From Mesodorylaimus sp. YZB2_4 (taxonomy: Eukaryota > Nematoda > Enoplea > Dorylaimida > Dorylaimidae): a stretch of 64,000 nt of DNA. Below, piece after piece: positions 11,745 to 23,246 of this stretch. The DNA lies in contig JASANH010000433.1 of NCBI GenBank assembly GCA_030248295.1, forward strand, positions 62,001-126,000, read 5' to 3'. The notes beneath the pieces were generated by a model that made no database searches, was not told the DNA's origin, and saw nothing but the letters and a program-made list of their open reading frames with translations. A program made the position numbers and the translations under genes. Position 1 is the first letter of the stretch. Every line of letters begins with the position of its first letter.

Positions 11745-13276
11745 ATAGGCTGGTAATTTTTCGCTTCCTTTTCATAAACTTTACAAATCTTTGGATACAA
11801 TTTTTTGAAATTTTGTGAATTGATGAATTTTGGTGCTGAATTTGGGGGCATTTTTTTAGGTTAGCACACGGGGCGCATGTTTTTTGCTTGGCAAAAGCGT
11901 CTTAGATTGTATCGGATCTCAAATGGGATTTGAAAAAACACGCTTTTCATCATGGCAGCACGTTTGCCTTGCGGTTGATCGTGAGTGAGATCAACCTCTT
12001 TTACAGCGTCTCGATAGCCAGCCCTTTTTTCTATTAGACTCCTTTTTTGTTGACGGCAGGAAATTTTTTGTACTTTTAGTTCTTCGTCAGTGCATACAGT
12101 GCGTTTGAATGAGGAGGCATAATTGTGCACATATTGCTTGCACGTGCTGCTGATTGTGCTGTACTAAATGACCTTGTGTATATAGCACTGTTTTTATGTA
12201 AGTTTGCAATGGACTGTTATCATTCCAGTACTGTTTTCGATACAGCCAGCAGCACCAAGTCAACGAATTGTTTGCTTGGACCAACTTTGACATCGTACTG
12301 TACATACACTGTTAGCGGTACTGTTATTATGCCGCGTTGTTTGACTCTGTTTTGTGCAGTGACCTGATAAAGGACCCATTTTTGGCTATGTCGAGTGAAA
12401 TAAAACGATGCAAAAACTTGCGGCTGAGGGATTGAATTGTGGTGTGTGATCCGATGGAAATACTTGGCATTGGATATGGATGATGCAGTTATTGAGTGGG
12501 CAGTGTTTTAGGTTGAGGCATAATTTGTTCGAGCTGATAGCGAAAATGGTAAGAAAGAGTGGTTAGGGGGATTGGTGACACAGTGGGGCTAATAGAGGTG
12601 GTTCCTTTTCCCTCCCCTCCACCAGCCCCACCAGTAGTCGATCCCGAGTAGGTAATGACTGCTGATAATGGTTGGCAGATGTGTCATGGCTACTTCTGTA
12701 ACCAGCATCCCTATCGGTCGGGAGATCGATACTCTCCCCTGGCTTGGCTTGGCTTGGAGGGCGTCCATTACTCCAGTTGACTTATCAGCGGCTAGTCGCA
12801 AGACTTGCCATCTGCAGTCGAAGTTTTTCGTCCCAGAGACTTCGGTCTCTCTTATACAGTATCTCGCCTGCGTGTGCTGGCGATTACTCTCCTCCATCTT
12901 TGGGTGTTGAAAACGGCGTATGCAGGATTTTGGAGTCCCTGGTTTGATAGGATCCAGTCATCCGAACTTTGAGGGAAACCAGTAAAATTCGATAAGGATC
13001 ATGGCCTGTTGCATGTGTGTTCCTCCCTTTCTTCAGCTTCTGCGCAGCCCTGGTGGTGACTAGGTCGATCAGTTCACAGTGCGTTCTTTGGAGTAGGTTG
13101 TTGGGTCCTTTCCATTCTCCGGCTCCTGTGCAGCTTTTATCCTCTCTTTACCCACTTCCGGACTTCTGCTGGTCGCTATGCCTGTCAGTAAGAAACAGGC
13201 GTCGTTAGATTAGACAATTCGATCAGAAAGCACGAGGATAAAACAAAATTCTCTTTTTGAACATCAGTTTTTTTAG
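11745..13276. other. Intergenic; 3' region of the Ig receptor and 5' region of PCBD
   Basis: The stretch holds the probable 3' untranslated region of the Ig receptor with AATAAA at 12399-12404. Purine-rich and low-complexity sequence follows, and then the unknown first exon of the carbinolamine dehydratase gene. No other coding or RNA gene is visible. Confidence 0.45.
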
Positions 13277-14259
13277 GCACAAATACAAAAATTATCTGAT
13301 GACGAGCGCAAAACGCATCTTCAACCGTTGCTCGATTCTGGTTGGTCATTGACGAGTGGCAGGGACGCTATTTACAAGGAGTTCCTGTTCAAGGATTTCA
13401 ATCAAGTGAGATGCCCTTTCTTAGATCTATTCTCGCTTGGGTCAATCAGTTTACAAGGTGTCCGGAACTTCTTTTCCCTAGCGGCTGTTGGTGTTGGTCT
13501 CCTTGCAACCAGTACCCTGCTGTGGTTTGGCACGGTTCCGGGTTGCTTCCTTGTCTCTCACTCCACCCATAAAGTACTTCTTTTATAGAGTAGGCCACTC
13601 TATAGGACTTTGAGACTTCTATACGAGTAAGCCACGATAATCGTAGACGCCTTGTGTGCGTGTGTGGCTGGTAGGTCTGATCGTCATGTGCCCATGGGTA
13701 ACGACAGTTCATAGTAGAGCCTGGAGCCTAGGTCAATCATACTGATACCTCACTACTGACGGGTCTGTCTTTACCATTAGGTTTGCCCATCCTGGCTCCC
13801 GCTTTCGCGTCCTCTAGTGGGCAAGCTTGTCAGTAAGGCGTAGGACGTCAGGTAACTCCATCCCCTTTAATGGTTCCTCAATACATACGCCATGTCATGC
13901 TTCATTAGTAATCAACACACAAAACATGCACAGACAGAGCACATGAAAACCCGCAACACGTGGTCACTCCAGTCACTCCCCAAAGTTTATCATGTTCCTT
14001 CTCTTTAGGCATTCGGTTTCATGAGTCGCGTTGCACTCAAAGCCGAAAAGATGGACCATCACCCCGAGTGGTTCAACGTGTACAACAAGGTAAACACACA
14101 CTTCGAGCCACATCGCCTCTTCAGACTACAACCAAATTATTCCAGGTCCAAGTAACTTTGTCCACGCACGACGTCAATGGGTTGTCTCAAAATGACATAA
14201 ATTTGGCGAAATTTATTAACTCCGTGGCTCAGAGCATCCTCGACGCGAAACACGCTTGA
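13277..14259 (+). CDS. Pterin-4a-carbinolamine dehydratase (PCBD/DCoH), first exon uncertain
   Basis: The enzyme dehydrates 4a-hydroxytetrahydrobiopterin and so recycles BH4 for aromatic amino-acid hydroxylases; family members also act as HNF1 dimerisation cofactors. Exons 13277-13405, 14009-14089 and 14146-14259 join in phase and give 107 residues, almost the full family length (about 100). Signature blocks are [47 protein letters not shown] and [16 protein letters not shown]. They contain the paired active-site His of DHHPEW and the third His of STHD. The first coding exon must be tiny and end in phase 0. ATG CCT at about 13177 followed by a weak GTCAGT donor would give [13 protein letters not shown], but this is a guess. 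It faces APC7 tail to tail, 210 bp apart. Confidence 0.93.
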
Positions 14260-14469
14260 CTTCAGTCGGTCACTTGACAAATGATACCTTTATTGCATAA
14301 TATCTACATTAGTTCCTTGCCTCCCAAACAGTATTCCACGATCACATTATAAAACGGGTGGTAATGGTTGACATGTCTCGTTCCCTGTTGTTAGCATGCC
14401 ATGTCAGATTATGTGGTGCCCGTGTGGACGGAGATAAAAGAGATTGCAACGAGTCACCTTCTGGTAGTC

Positions 14470-17400
14470 TCAATACACATCGCTACCTCCATCACCAAAC
14501 GGCCCCGAATCGTCGCCTCCAGACAGCATCTCGTCATCTCCGAAATCATCGCCCACATGTTCTCCAGGTGCAGCATCAGCGTCGTTATCAGTAAGCGGTG
14601 TCATGGCTGATGTATCCAACGCTGTTACGACCAATCGTGGTGGTAAGAAATTACTGATAGCATTCGTAGACGTATTCGATGCTGCTCGCCGACTCGGCGC
14701 ATTCGTCAAATGAGTACCATAGGCCGCTGACGGCCCTGCTGGTGTCACAGCACTGCTACCACTGACATCAGGCGTTTGAAGACTTGTTCTGGCTGCAGTC
14801 GGAGGATCGTCTGTCATAGTCCCACTATCGTGACCAGTGGTCATGGTCGTACTCATGTCACTAGTTGTCTTCGTATTCGCACCACTCGTCGAAGGCAAAA
14901 ACGAACTGCCCAGCTCTGGGCAAAGTGAATCGGCACGAAGGCGCTCGCCCAATTCCAACAGCCCAGCCTCCGCTTGAGCATCGCCTGGTTCCAAGCACAA
15001 GGCGAATCTGAAACGATAAAATCAAAGTCATTAGCTTTTTCAAGGGGAAAATGATCCCACCTAAGGGCATTCCCAACTCACACTGGGGACGGGAACTTAA
15101 GCTTACTGCGAATCTTCCCTGTGCATGTTTTATGCCCTACCTAGGGGCCTGATGGAAAGGACACTCCTCTCGCCACCCCTAAAGCCTCAAGAAAAAACAT
15201 ATTTACTTGCACACCTAAGACGATCAATTTTCAAAACGAGTAACTATCGGTTTAAAACGCCATTTCCCCATGATTTTTGTTAAATAAAACCCACTGGAAA
15301 TACCCGTACATTCTTTCGTCAAAGATAGTCGATTAAGAAATCAAAATGCGAGTTCCCTGCCCATGTACATGGCCTCACTACAAATTTTAATCACTGTTTG
15401 AAGATGCCTGTGTCTAGACGTCATAACATTGATGAAAAGCCTTATTATAAAACCTCACTTTCCTGTCAAAAATTTGGATTTTAAACCAAAATTCAAATTC
15501 TCCAGACCTCCTTTCACCTATTACTATTTGGATTTTGAACAGTCACACCTGACATACCTGTAACTATCCATGGCTTCCGTTGGTCGATCAGCTTTGCTTA
15601 AGAAATCGCCCAATAATCGATGCAATCTATGTTTGACGTGCGTCGATGTCTGCCGTCGTAACAAATCCACTGCTCGGCTGTAATTACCCTGCTTATCGTA
15701 AATATCCACCAACAAATAGACCGCTTTCAGTAAATATGGAGCCGCTGCTACAGCTTTCTCCAAAATCGTTTGAGCTTCTCCGACCGTCGATTGATCACGT
15801 GATAATACGCTAGCATATAGCGTGATCGTACGAGCGTTTTGACCAATTTGTTTGATACAATATCCGGCCGCCATTCGCGCTTCCTTCATTTTGTGTTGCT
15901 CCAAGTGACAACTGACCAACCCTTCGTACAACTCGAATCTGTAATGCAAGCCGTGCATAAAGTATATGGACAAGGACCGCTGGGGGAGCTGCTGAGGAAC
16001 AGAAAATTCTCCCACTTTTAAATTTCAATTTTTGATTGAAATTCACAAAAACGGCTTCTCATTTCCACAACATTATGTAACAGTATCTACAAGCGATCAT
16101 TCACTGTTATCTCTTTGGTAGGGCGATCATATTAGGGGCAAAGTTAACCCGCACTCTGAACCCTTAAAATTTTACCCGATAGAGCTCACGATCAGAGGGT
16201 ATTTCTACACCCTGCCCTGCCCATATATGGATGCAAAAAGAGTGCAAAGACGCGGAAGCCTGAACCTGAAGCCACTTATCCTTGCTTCCCTTTCACATCC
16301 ATAAATGATTTACAGTAGTTTCGAAAAATTTTTCCAAGTGTTGTTTGACACCCTAATTGAAAAACTCTGTCCAAAAAGTCACATCAGGTCATTTTTCTGA
16401 CCCTTCTATGTAAAAGAAGTAGATAAAAAAGAGAACGCGCATTTTCAGAGTAACTTTTCTTACTTTCCCACAATCACAGCAGCCACCATCTTCCTGGGCA
16501 GTCTCCGCATGCTAGAGTAGCTCCTGTATCAGCCGCAACACTCCCGCGATGCGGATTCCTACCATGTACGGTCAGTGTCCTTACCTGTAGGGATTAGTCA
16601 ATAACGATTCATGGAAATGCAACGCCCCTTCGGTCCATTTCTTGCTTTCCAATAAAACAACGCCTTTCAGTAGCATAGCTTCAACGTACGCCGCTTGAGC
16701 ATCGCCGCACGCTTTATGAGCGAAATATAACGCTTTCGGATACTTTTTCATAGCCTTGCACAAGTAACCCATTGCCACCCACGAAACTGGCGATTCCGGA
16801 TTGCTGCTCATCAATTGCGTTGATAAGCTTTCCAATTCTTTTATACGCGATTTATCTTCGGCCAATAACGAAGCCAGAATATCCATTCCGTTCAAATAGA
16901 GTGGATCAAGACTATGCACCCTGGGGCAAAGAGCAGAATGTAGAAACATGCCGGTTGGAGGTCAGCGCTAGCAGTCAGCAGGGAGCTACCTCGGGTTGGT
17001 GGCCAGCATGGGCGGGGCCAGTGCTCGTAACCATTCAAGACATAGTCACTGCGGACAAAGGGAATCACTCTCATACTGTAGGCCTATTTATAACAGCCAG
17101 GGTACCAGGGTCTTCCTTATCTCCCACGAAAAGGTAGCATCAGCTACCCAGGCCTACAGCTAACCCAGGCCAACGGGCGGGGTCACTAAATAAGCTCTCC
17201 GGTGTTTTAAAAAGGAAGATACCGCGAGCAAAAAGGACTAGAATAGCTCACCTTTGAAAAACTGTGATGGCTTTCGAATACTCGCCGGCATTGTAATAAG
17301 ATTTCGCTAATTGACCCAAAAGTCGTGGATTATTGGCCAATATTGTTTTTGTGTCCAGATCTCGAAATATCGAAGCAGCTGACATGTAATCACGTCTGGC

Positions 17401-18252
17401 CAATGTCGAGTGACCGGTCAACCACGATTCGTACCATTCGTCCGCTTGTAACGTGGCTGCCCATTGGTCAATTTCCATTACGCCAGCTATTTGAAGCAAC
17501 TCATCCATGTGGACACCAAGTTGAAGAAGCTCGACAGCCGCATCGATCGCGTATGGAGTCGTAGCTAAAACGAGAAATCATGATAAAAAATTTTCCAAAT
17601 TAGGGAGCGTTTTGTCAGAAAATTGTAAGGGTGTTTCCTATTTGAACTGTAGGTTCTAGATCATGACCCATGTTCAATGACAAGCGCAACTATAGATGCC
17701 TAATCATCATTCGTTCCCAAAGCAAAACCCAAAACCCATACCCAGCAAATCCTTGTAACATTGTTTTGCTTGTTGCAATAAATTCAATTTTCTATGCAAT
17801 TCGCCCAAGGCCGCATTGACTTTTGGTGATCTCATAGTTGATGGAATACTGTCCAAAACTCCGACCGCTTCTTTCAATTTACTTTGTTTTACCAGGCACA
17901 AATGCAAGCGAAATTTGACTTCATTTTCCGGCGTCATTTCGTTTTGATTGGACGACGTGACAGTCGAAGCCGATGATCGCCCTTTTCCACTCGGTGTCGG
18001 AGGTGGTGGTGGAGGAGCAATAATAAGACGATTCTTCAAAAATGTCAAAGCTTTCATGTAAGTCTGGCCAGCTTTCTTATATTGGCCAACATGATACAAA
18101 GCGTCGGCGTAATAAACTGCTGTTTGGTAATGTTGATAAGATGTTAAAAAGTTTGATTTTCGTTCTACTATCGTCATTAAAAGATTTCCCAAATGAATAA
18201 CATTCGAATATAATTCTTCTCTGTGAAGTTTTTTCAAACATTCGAACGCCAT
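14470..18252 (-). CDS. Anaphase-promoting complex subunit 7 (APC7/CDC23-related TPR protein)
   Basis: APC7 is a tetratricopeptide scaffold subunit of the APC/C ubiquitin ligase that drives mitotic exit. Exons on the minus strand are 18252-17742, 17564-17252, 16920-16585, 15938-15558 and 15007-14470, all in phase, for 692 residues. The start MAFECLKKLHREELYSNV aligns with the known family N-terminus (about 20 residues ending LHSNV), so I prefer it to an upstream in-frame start. TPR-like helices run through most of the protein; typical family stretches are FALCLEPGD, MDSYR and LHRLLGDFLSKADRPTEAMD. A Gly/Asp-rich acidic tail replaces the acidic tail of vertebrate APC7 but is longer and Ser/Thr-rich. 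A minus-strand AATAAA lies near 14289-14294, just past the stop. A proline run sits near residue 80. Confidence 0.93.
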
Positions 18253-20466
18253 TTTGGAATTCGAAAGCCACAAATCAGAAAAAAACCAGCGCCAAGTCTG
18301 CCTGCCAGTTAGTGTCTGTCCTCCCAATCAACGAGTGATATGCTATAATCGCAATTATTCCTCACCCATTGAAAGTTTGTCTCATCTTCAAGGTCAGTCG
18401 AATGTAAGAAATATAAACAATAAAATGTTTTTATGGTTCAACATCACGATCTGAGGAGCAATAATCTTATGTCAAAATCAGTCGCAGGTGATCAGACCGC
18501 GCTGCGTAACAGCGATGTGCCGTACAGCTCCCAAACTCGCCTAAAACTTTACACTGCTTTACAATGCCGGTGTTTAACAGAATGTCTTTATGTGGTGGAA
18601 AATGTAACAGAATGTAGAACGTTCTATGTCCAAGCATATTCGTTGGGTCCTACCTGCCAACCAAGCCAGTATTACATTGGCATTGGCAGGCAGAGAGGGA
18701 CTCCTGGTGGCTGGGCATCCCAACAGTGATGTCAAGCATGCTGTGGAGCATCTACCCCTGCTTGAAAAACTGTTCCACCTTGCTTTGCCAAAGACTTATC
18801 ACTCAACTTTCCCACAATAAACAAGGGGCTTCTGAATATTTTTTGTGACGATTTGCATGTGGGACATTGGTAAATGTGTCTGTGCAGATGTCCATTCTCA
18901 CCCTGTACTCTTCTAGAATCGCCTAAAATTGATGGAGAAGTTTTTCATTGGTAAGAACTTTAAGAAAACCAACCTTACAAAGGCACAAGCTCAAACAATG
19001 AGCTAACTACCTTCAGTTCTGTAGATCTGTTGCAAAACAGATTTATCTCTGCTTATCTCTTTATCAGTAAGTTGCAGGCAGGATCAGTAAGACCCGGGCC
19101 CTCCTGCGTCCCGAGCGACACTATGGCACCCGGGTTTATCTATGGTGGCCAGTTGAACAATTGAATAAGCAGTTGCGAGAGAGATTTCTCTCTTGGATAT
19201 AAACTTTGCCGTTTATCTTCCGCCAACGTTTATACCGATCCATCCATCGAGACCATCAACAAATCGACTTCCGCTTTATCTGCACCACATGCGAAAGGAT
19301 TGGTGATCGCTTTAATATCAAAGATCATCTACCCCGTCCATTCGCCTCACGTCGTCTACTCGATCACTTGTCGCTGCTTGTGTTGGAAAGCTGATCCGAT
19401 ACTTGAGAGTCGGCGAGTACACGAGCACTTTATTCCGAACGTGCAAAAATGCCAAACTTGGAGCAGACTCGGTTATTTTGGATCTCATACTTCGTAGATG
19501 ATGTGGCCCCGGTTGCGAGGATTTTTGCATCATCGATCGAGCAAGATCCGACAAACTTCCCTTCGCTGGTCACTCTGTTAGTAACATCAAGTAGCTACTG
19601 TACGATGCCTGTGCTAGAAAATAGCTCTCGCCTTTCTACAAAACTACAGTATGCCTACATTTCGTTACAAACAAAGTCAAACAAACAAGAAGGTTTTTTC
19701 GGCGTTATTTGAGCACTATTTGATGGCGCTTGATAAAATTTGACACCAGCATGCGGGACATGGCACCCCAGAACCCTACGAAATTGCAATCGGTTCGGGA
19801 GATATCCATCAAAAACACCTTCTAGAGTGTGGAAAGCGTACTGTAGAAGGTCCACAAATCGGACCAGGGAAAAGTTAATGAAGAAACCATTCACACTGTG
19901 ACCAATTTGAACCAGCCAAAGGACTTTGAAACACTCACACTTTTGCAGTAGGTTGTCGCTGCCAGAATTTCCCTCCGCTTATTCTTCTGTTTACAGCAAT
20001 CATTAGTCCGAAAGAAATGTCAAAAATATTATAAATTGGATTTCCATTTTTAACTTCCACCTGCCTGCCCAGCACCCACCAGCGCACCGGTCATCTGCTG
20101 CGGCATCATATCCTAGTCCAATGCATATTTTATGAGGGTAGATATTGACTATAGTTATAAAATCCCCGTGGCAGAAGTTAATAGCTTAATTACAATTTTT
20201 CATCACCTTCGCAGTGTTACAGAATTTGGCTGGTTGCCCTGAACGATACTGCTTGATATTATTTGTCGCAACGACTACAAAGCCATATTCTGAAATCTGA
20301 CTCAGACAGTACCTATTCCTTTAGTACGTCTCGCTGGTGTATAGTCATCTTGGTCGGTATTGATGTATTCTATTGAGACTAGCTCCGGCATTACACCACA
20401 GCACGTGCTGTACGTACTGTACAGTATCGTTTATGTAGCACCTGAACAGAGTATCCAACAGAAAAG
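18253..20466. other. Intergenic between APC7 and the SINE-B copy
   Basis: The start contains the APC7 promoter side. No coding exon chain is visible. A frame around 19.2-19.5 kb has a short HVVYSITC-like string that recalls retroelement GIY-YIG ends, but it is too decayed to call. Confidence 0.4.
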
Positions 20467-20800
20467 GGAGCAGCGGTGCAGTGGTTAAGCGTTAGTCTGC
20501 CCTCATTGTTTGGTAGCAAGCGTCTGGGCTCGTCCCGGGTTCAATCCCGGCGACGGAGTCGGTTTGTAAACCATAAACCCTCGCTGACCCTGCAAGCTGG
20601 GATATGGATGATTTCTAGGAGAGAGGCGGAAGCCAAATCAGTCTAGACAGTCTCGGCGTCGAGCACCAACAGGGTTCACAGCCCACCAGCCATCGGTCGA
20701 GGAAGCCATTACCTGTAACTAATCCTTTACTTGTATATAACTGGCCCAGCCTTTTCGCTTGTTTTGCAAACACTAATGTCCGCAGCCCAACAGCCAAACT
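20467..20800 (+). repeat. tRNA-derived SINE, family B, copy 1
   Basis: The head has an A box (GCAGTGGTTAAGCGTTAGTC) and a B box (CCGGGTTCAATCCCGG) about 50 bases apart. The body (GTCGGTTTGTAAACCATAAA, then CCCTCGCTGACCCTGCAAG) continues past GAGAGGCGGAAGCCAAA to the right end. A second copy in the opposite direction at 55655-55977 shares head and body in the same order. The right limit is approximate. Confidence 0.75.
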
Positions 20801-22751
20801 GCCAAAGGCCTTGACTGATTTTATTGTACATTTTTACCCTCTAAACGAGTGCACTTCTCGGCGTTTAGCCATGGAGAAGGAACACTCACAGGCGAGTCAG
20901 GTGATCGTCCACGTAAGCACCTCGCCGCAAGTGGATGTCGTGACTTACATTCTGTCCAGAGCCATGCAAAGATGACTAATCGTAAGTACTATACCCTGTG
21001 TCCCTATGCTCTATCTGCTACTTTCTGAGACCGGAATTCTTTGAGTACGATCTTGTTAAAAATTGCATTAATAATGAGTGGATAAGCGTGGATATCTTAT
21101 CTGCACATGTGTATCCGTGCGCTGATACTGTGATCCTGATACTCGACCTCAGGCGAGCTCCCTCGTGTCCGGCCCTAACTTAGGGAGAGGTAGACCATAT
21201 AAGATGTCCACATCTATTACTGCACAACTGCGATGACGATTAGATACCCACTAACTTTTTGTCACACGTATCCATCCTTTTATTTCGTAGCGACCATTTC
21301 AAGCGAAATGTTGAACAATCATTGGTCATGTCAAATACTGTGCTTGTGCTTGTTGATATAACCAAGGCCTGACTCGACTCTTGTAATTCAGTGTAAGATC
21401 CCCACAATATTCTGTTTTCTTATCATCCAGATAACACAATGTGCCCGTATCCCACGCTGCGTCATCATGCAGCCTGTTATGTGCTGCAAGCAACCATAAC
21501 ACACTTTAAAATTAGGTGTGAGTCCCAACGATGTACTCCTACCTTGAAGATGACTAGCAGGGTTTAATGTCCGTCGGTTTTTATCATTTTATTCAGCCTG
21601 TAGATAGGATCATATGACTGTACGCCCCTGGTATCCTTGCCTCTAGCGATCAAATCTGCAAGCTAATATTTCTGCTCTATATAGAAGCCGTATTCCCAGG
21701 GTCACGATCAGTCTAAGGGGATTTTTATTACTCCTATCTGCCTATCTATTTTTGTATATCAACCAGGTCTAACCGATTAGTGTTATTGCTACGTGGGCTT
21801 TCTTCATCAATGTCTTTTCCAACTTGGCAGCCTTAGGAAGAGGTGACCTATAACTCAGACGACAGGACGGGGTCTGGTGCGCAGGATCCCATCCCATACG
21901 CACATCCCATCTCCTGTTTGTCTCAACCCTCAGTCATTTGAGACTTAATCATAGAGGACATATTTGTGATATGTACGGTGAATATTTCGAAATTTGTTAG
22001 TTTAAGTTCTATTGCGCAGGTAGCTTAGTTCGAAAACATATGGAAGGGTACTAATGGAACGCAGACACGTGGGCGATGATGCATTGAAGCAGACTATTTT
22101 CTTCCCAGCTTAGTCTAGTCAGTGCGTCTTAGGATGAACCAAACACGAAATAAATACTTCATCAAGCGAACGCAAAGCAAAAGCAGTTTCTAAATTTAAG
22201 GAAAATGTTGCATTTCCCTCATTCCATAAGTTTATATTGTCTCAGATTTCCGAAATGATCCTGATCTCTTTTAAGTGGACGGTAATCGAAGATCGATGCA
22301 TTGGCACTTTGGACAGTGCACTCGAGTCTGCAATTCTAGATAGGCTAAAGCACTGGGAAAGGGATAATTGCTTGGATGACGTAAACCATTCGTCAGAGAA
22401 CCAGATCCGCTGGGTCCTCAACTATCCTCCATCCCCGTGACGTCAGCGTCAGCGAGGCCTGGCGGACGTACGTAGGCTAACAGATCTACAGTAGATTATA
22501 TTATCACGATAAATAGACACAATGCTAGGAATGAATAAAAGATGCAGAATGTGCATTGGAACTTGAGTGCCAAGTTAAAAGAACATGGGTCAGGAGTCAA
22601 TGCACGAGGTAATCCCTCAACTGAACCTGATAAACCTCCGTTCAGTGCGATCAATCGAATCAAAACACACCATCGCACGCAAGAAAATGTATGCAATAGT
22701 CACATAAATCGTACGTCTAGGCGGAAACTGTCTCATACATCACATGCAAGG
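20801..22751. other. Intergenic; nothing recognised
   Basis: No domain-bearing frame, RNA gene or clear repeat is visible in this stretch. Its composition is mixed, without tandem arrays. The right part would contain the 3' untranslated region of the small secreted-protein gene on the minus strand. Confidence 0.45.
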
Positions 22752-23246
22752 TCATATTCGAGTCAGTTCTATTCTCTCAGATCTTTTCAGTCGTGCACTG
22801 CTCTTAGCTTTAACTTCTTTCCATTTTTTAAGAGCTTCTACCAGCTCTTCTATTTTCTGTTGCACTTCGGCCATTTCCTCGTCGCTCCATTCCTGCACAG
22901 CGTAGTTTTCCAATTCCGCTTTCAACGCTTCCAGAACTCGTTCACAAGCGGCACAATTTGATATGCGCCCATCACGATCATATTGATTGGCCAATGTATC
23001 GACCACAGAAGTGGCAGGTGAATTAAGAGTATTCGAAGATTGAGCTCGTAGTGAGGAGGAACCGTGATTTTGAGACACGCTGATGCCACCCGGGCCCCAT
23101 CCCGATGAGTAACTGAAGAATCGCTTGGATAACGATTGACCACGATTCCAGGAATGTAGGCGAGGGAATACTGGCCCTGCTGCAGCTTCGTGGACATGAA
23201 TACTGGCCAGCCAAATCACGACGCACGATGCAACGAAACACGACAT
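22752..23246 (-). CDS. Small secreted protein, possible propeptide (unknown family)
   Basis: One uninterrupted frame of 164 residues starts at the ATG at 23246. It begins with a strong signal peptide (MSCFVASCVVIWLASIHVHE, cleavage likely near AAAG). A Lys-Arg site follows (SLSKR), and just after it an aromatic/Gly segment (FFSYSSGWGPGG). A Ser/Asn-rich linker leads to NQYDRDGRISNCAACERV, which continues into a charged amphipathic helix rich in Glu and Lys. Only two cysteines are left after the signal, spaced C-x-x-C. A TTTCAG acceptor-like site sits a few bases before the ATG, so a 5' untranslated exon or a trans-splice site is possible. I do not recognise the family. A neuropeptide-type precursor is one reading, but no amidation signal repeats are present. 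Confidence 0.6.
   Translation of the reverse strand: MSCFVASCVVIWLASIHVHEAAAGPVFPRLHSWNRGQSLSKRFFSYSSGWGPGGISVSQNHGSSSLRAQSSNTLNSPATSVVDTLANQYDRDGRISNCAACERVLEALKAELENYAVQEWSDEEMAEVQQKIEELVEALKKWKEVKAKSSARLKRSERIELTRI

Noticed and set aside
18077..18327. Upstream in-frame start for APC7 at 18327
   Set aside because: The extra residues do not match the family N-terminus, while MAFECLKKLHREELYSNV does.
19200..19500. Retroelement GIY-YIG endonuclease remnant
   Set aside because: Only a short HVVYSITC-like string fits; the catalytic residues and surrounding frame are not convincing.
20467..20560. tRNA gene
   Set aside because: Same reasoning: A and B boxes are followed by a body shared with 55655-55977.
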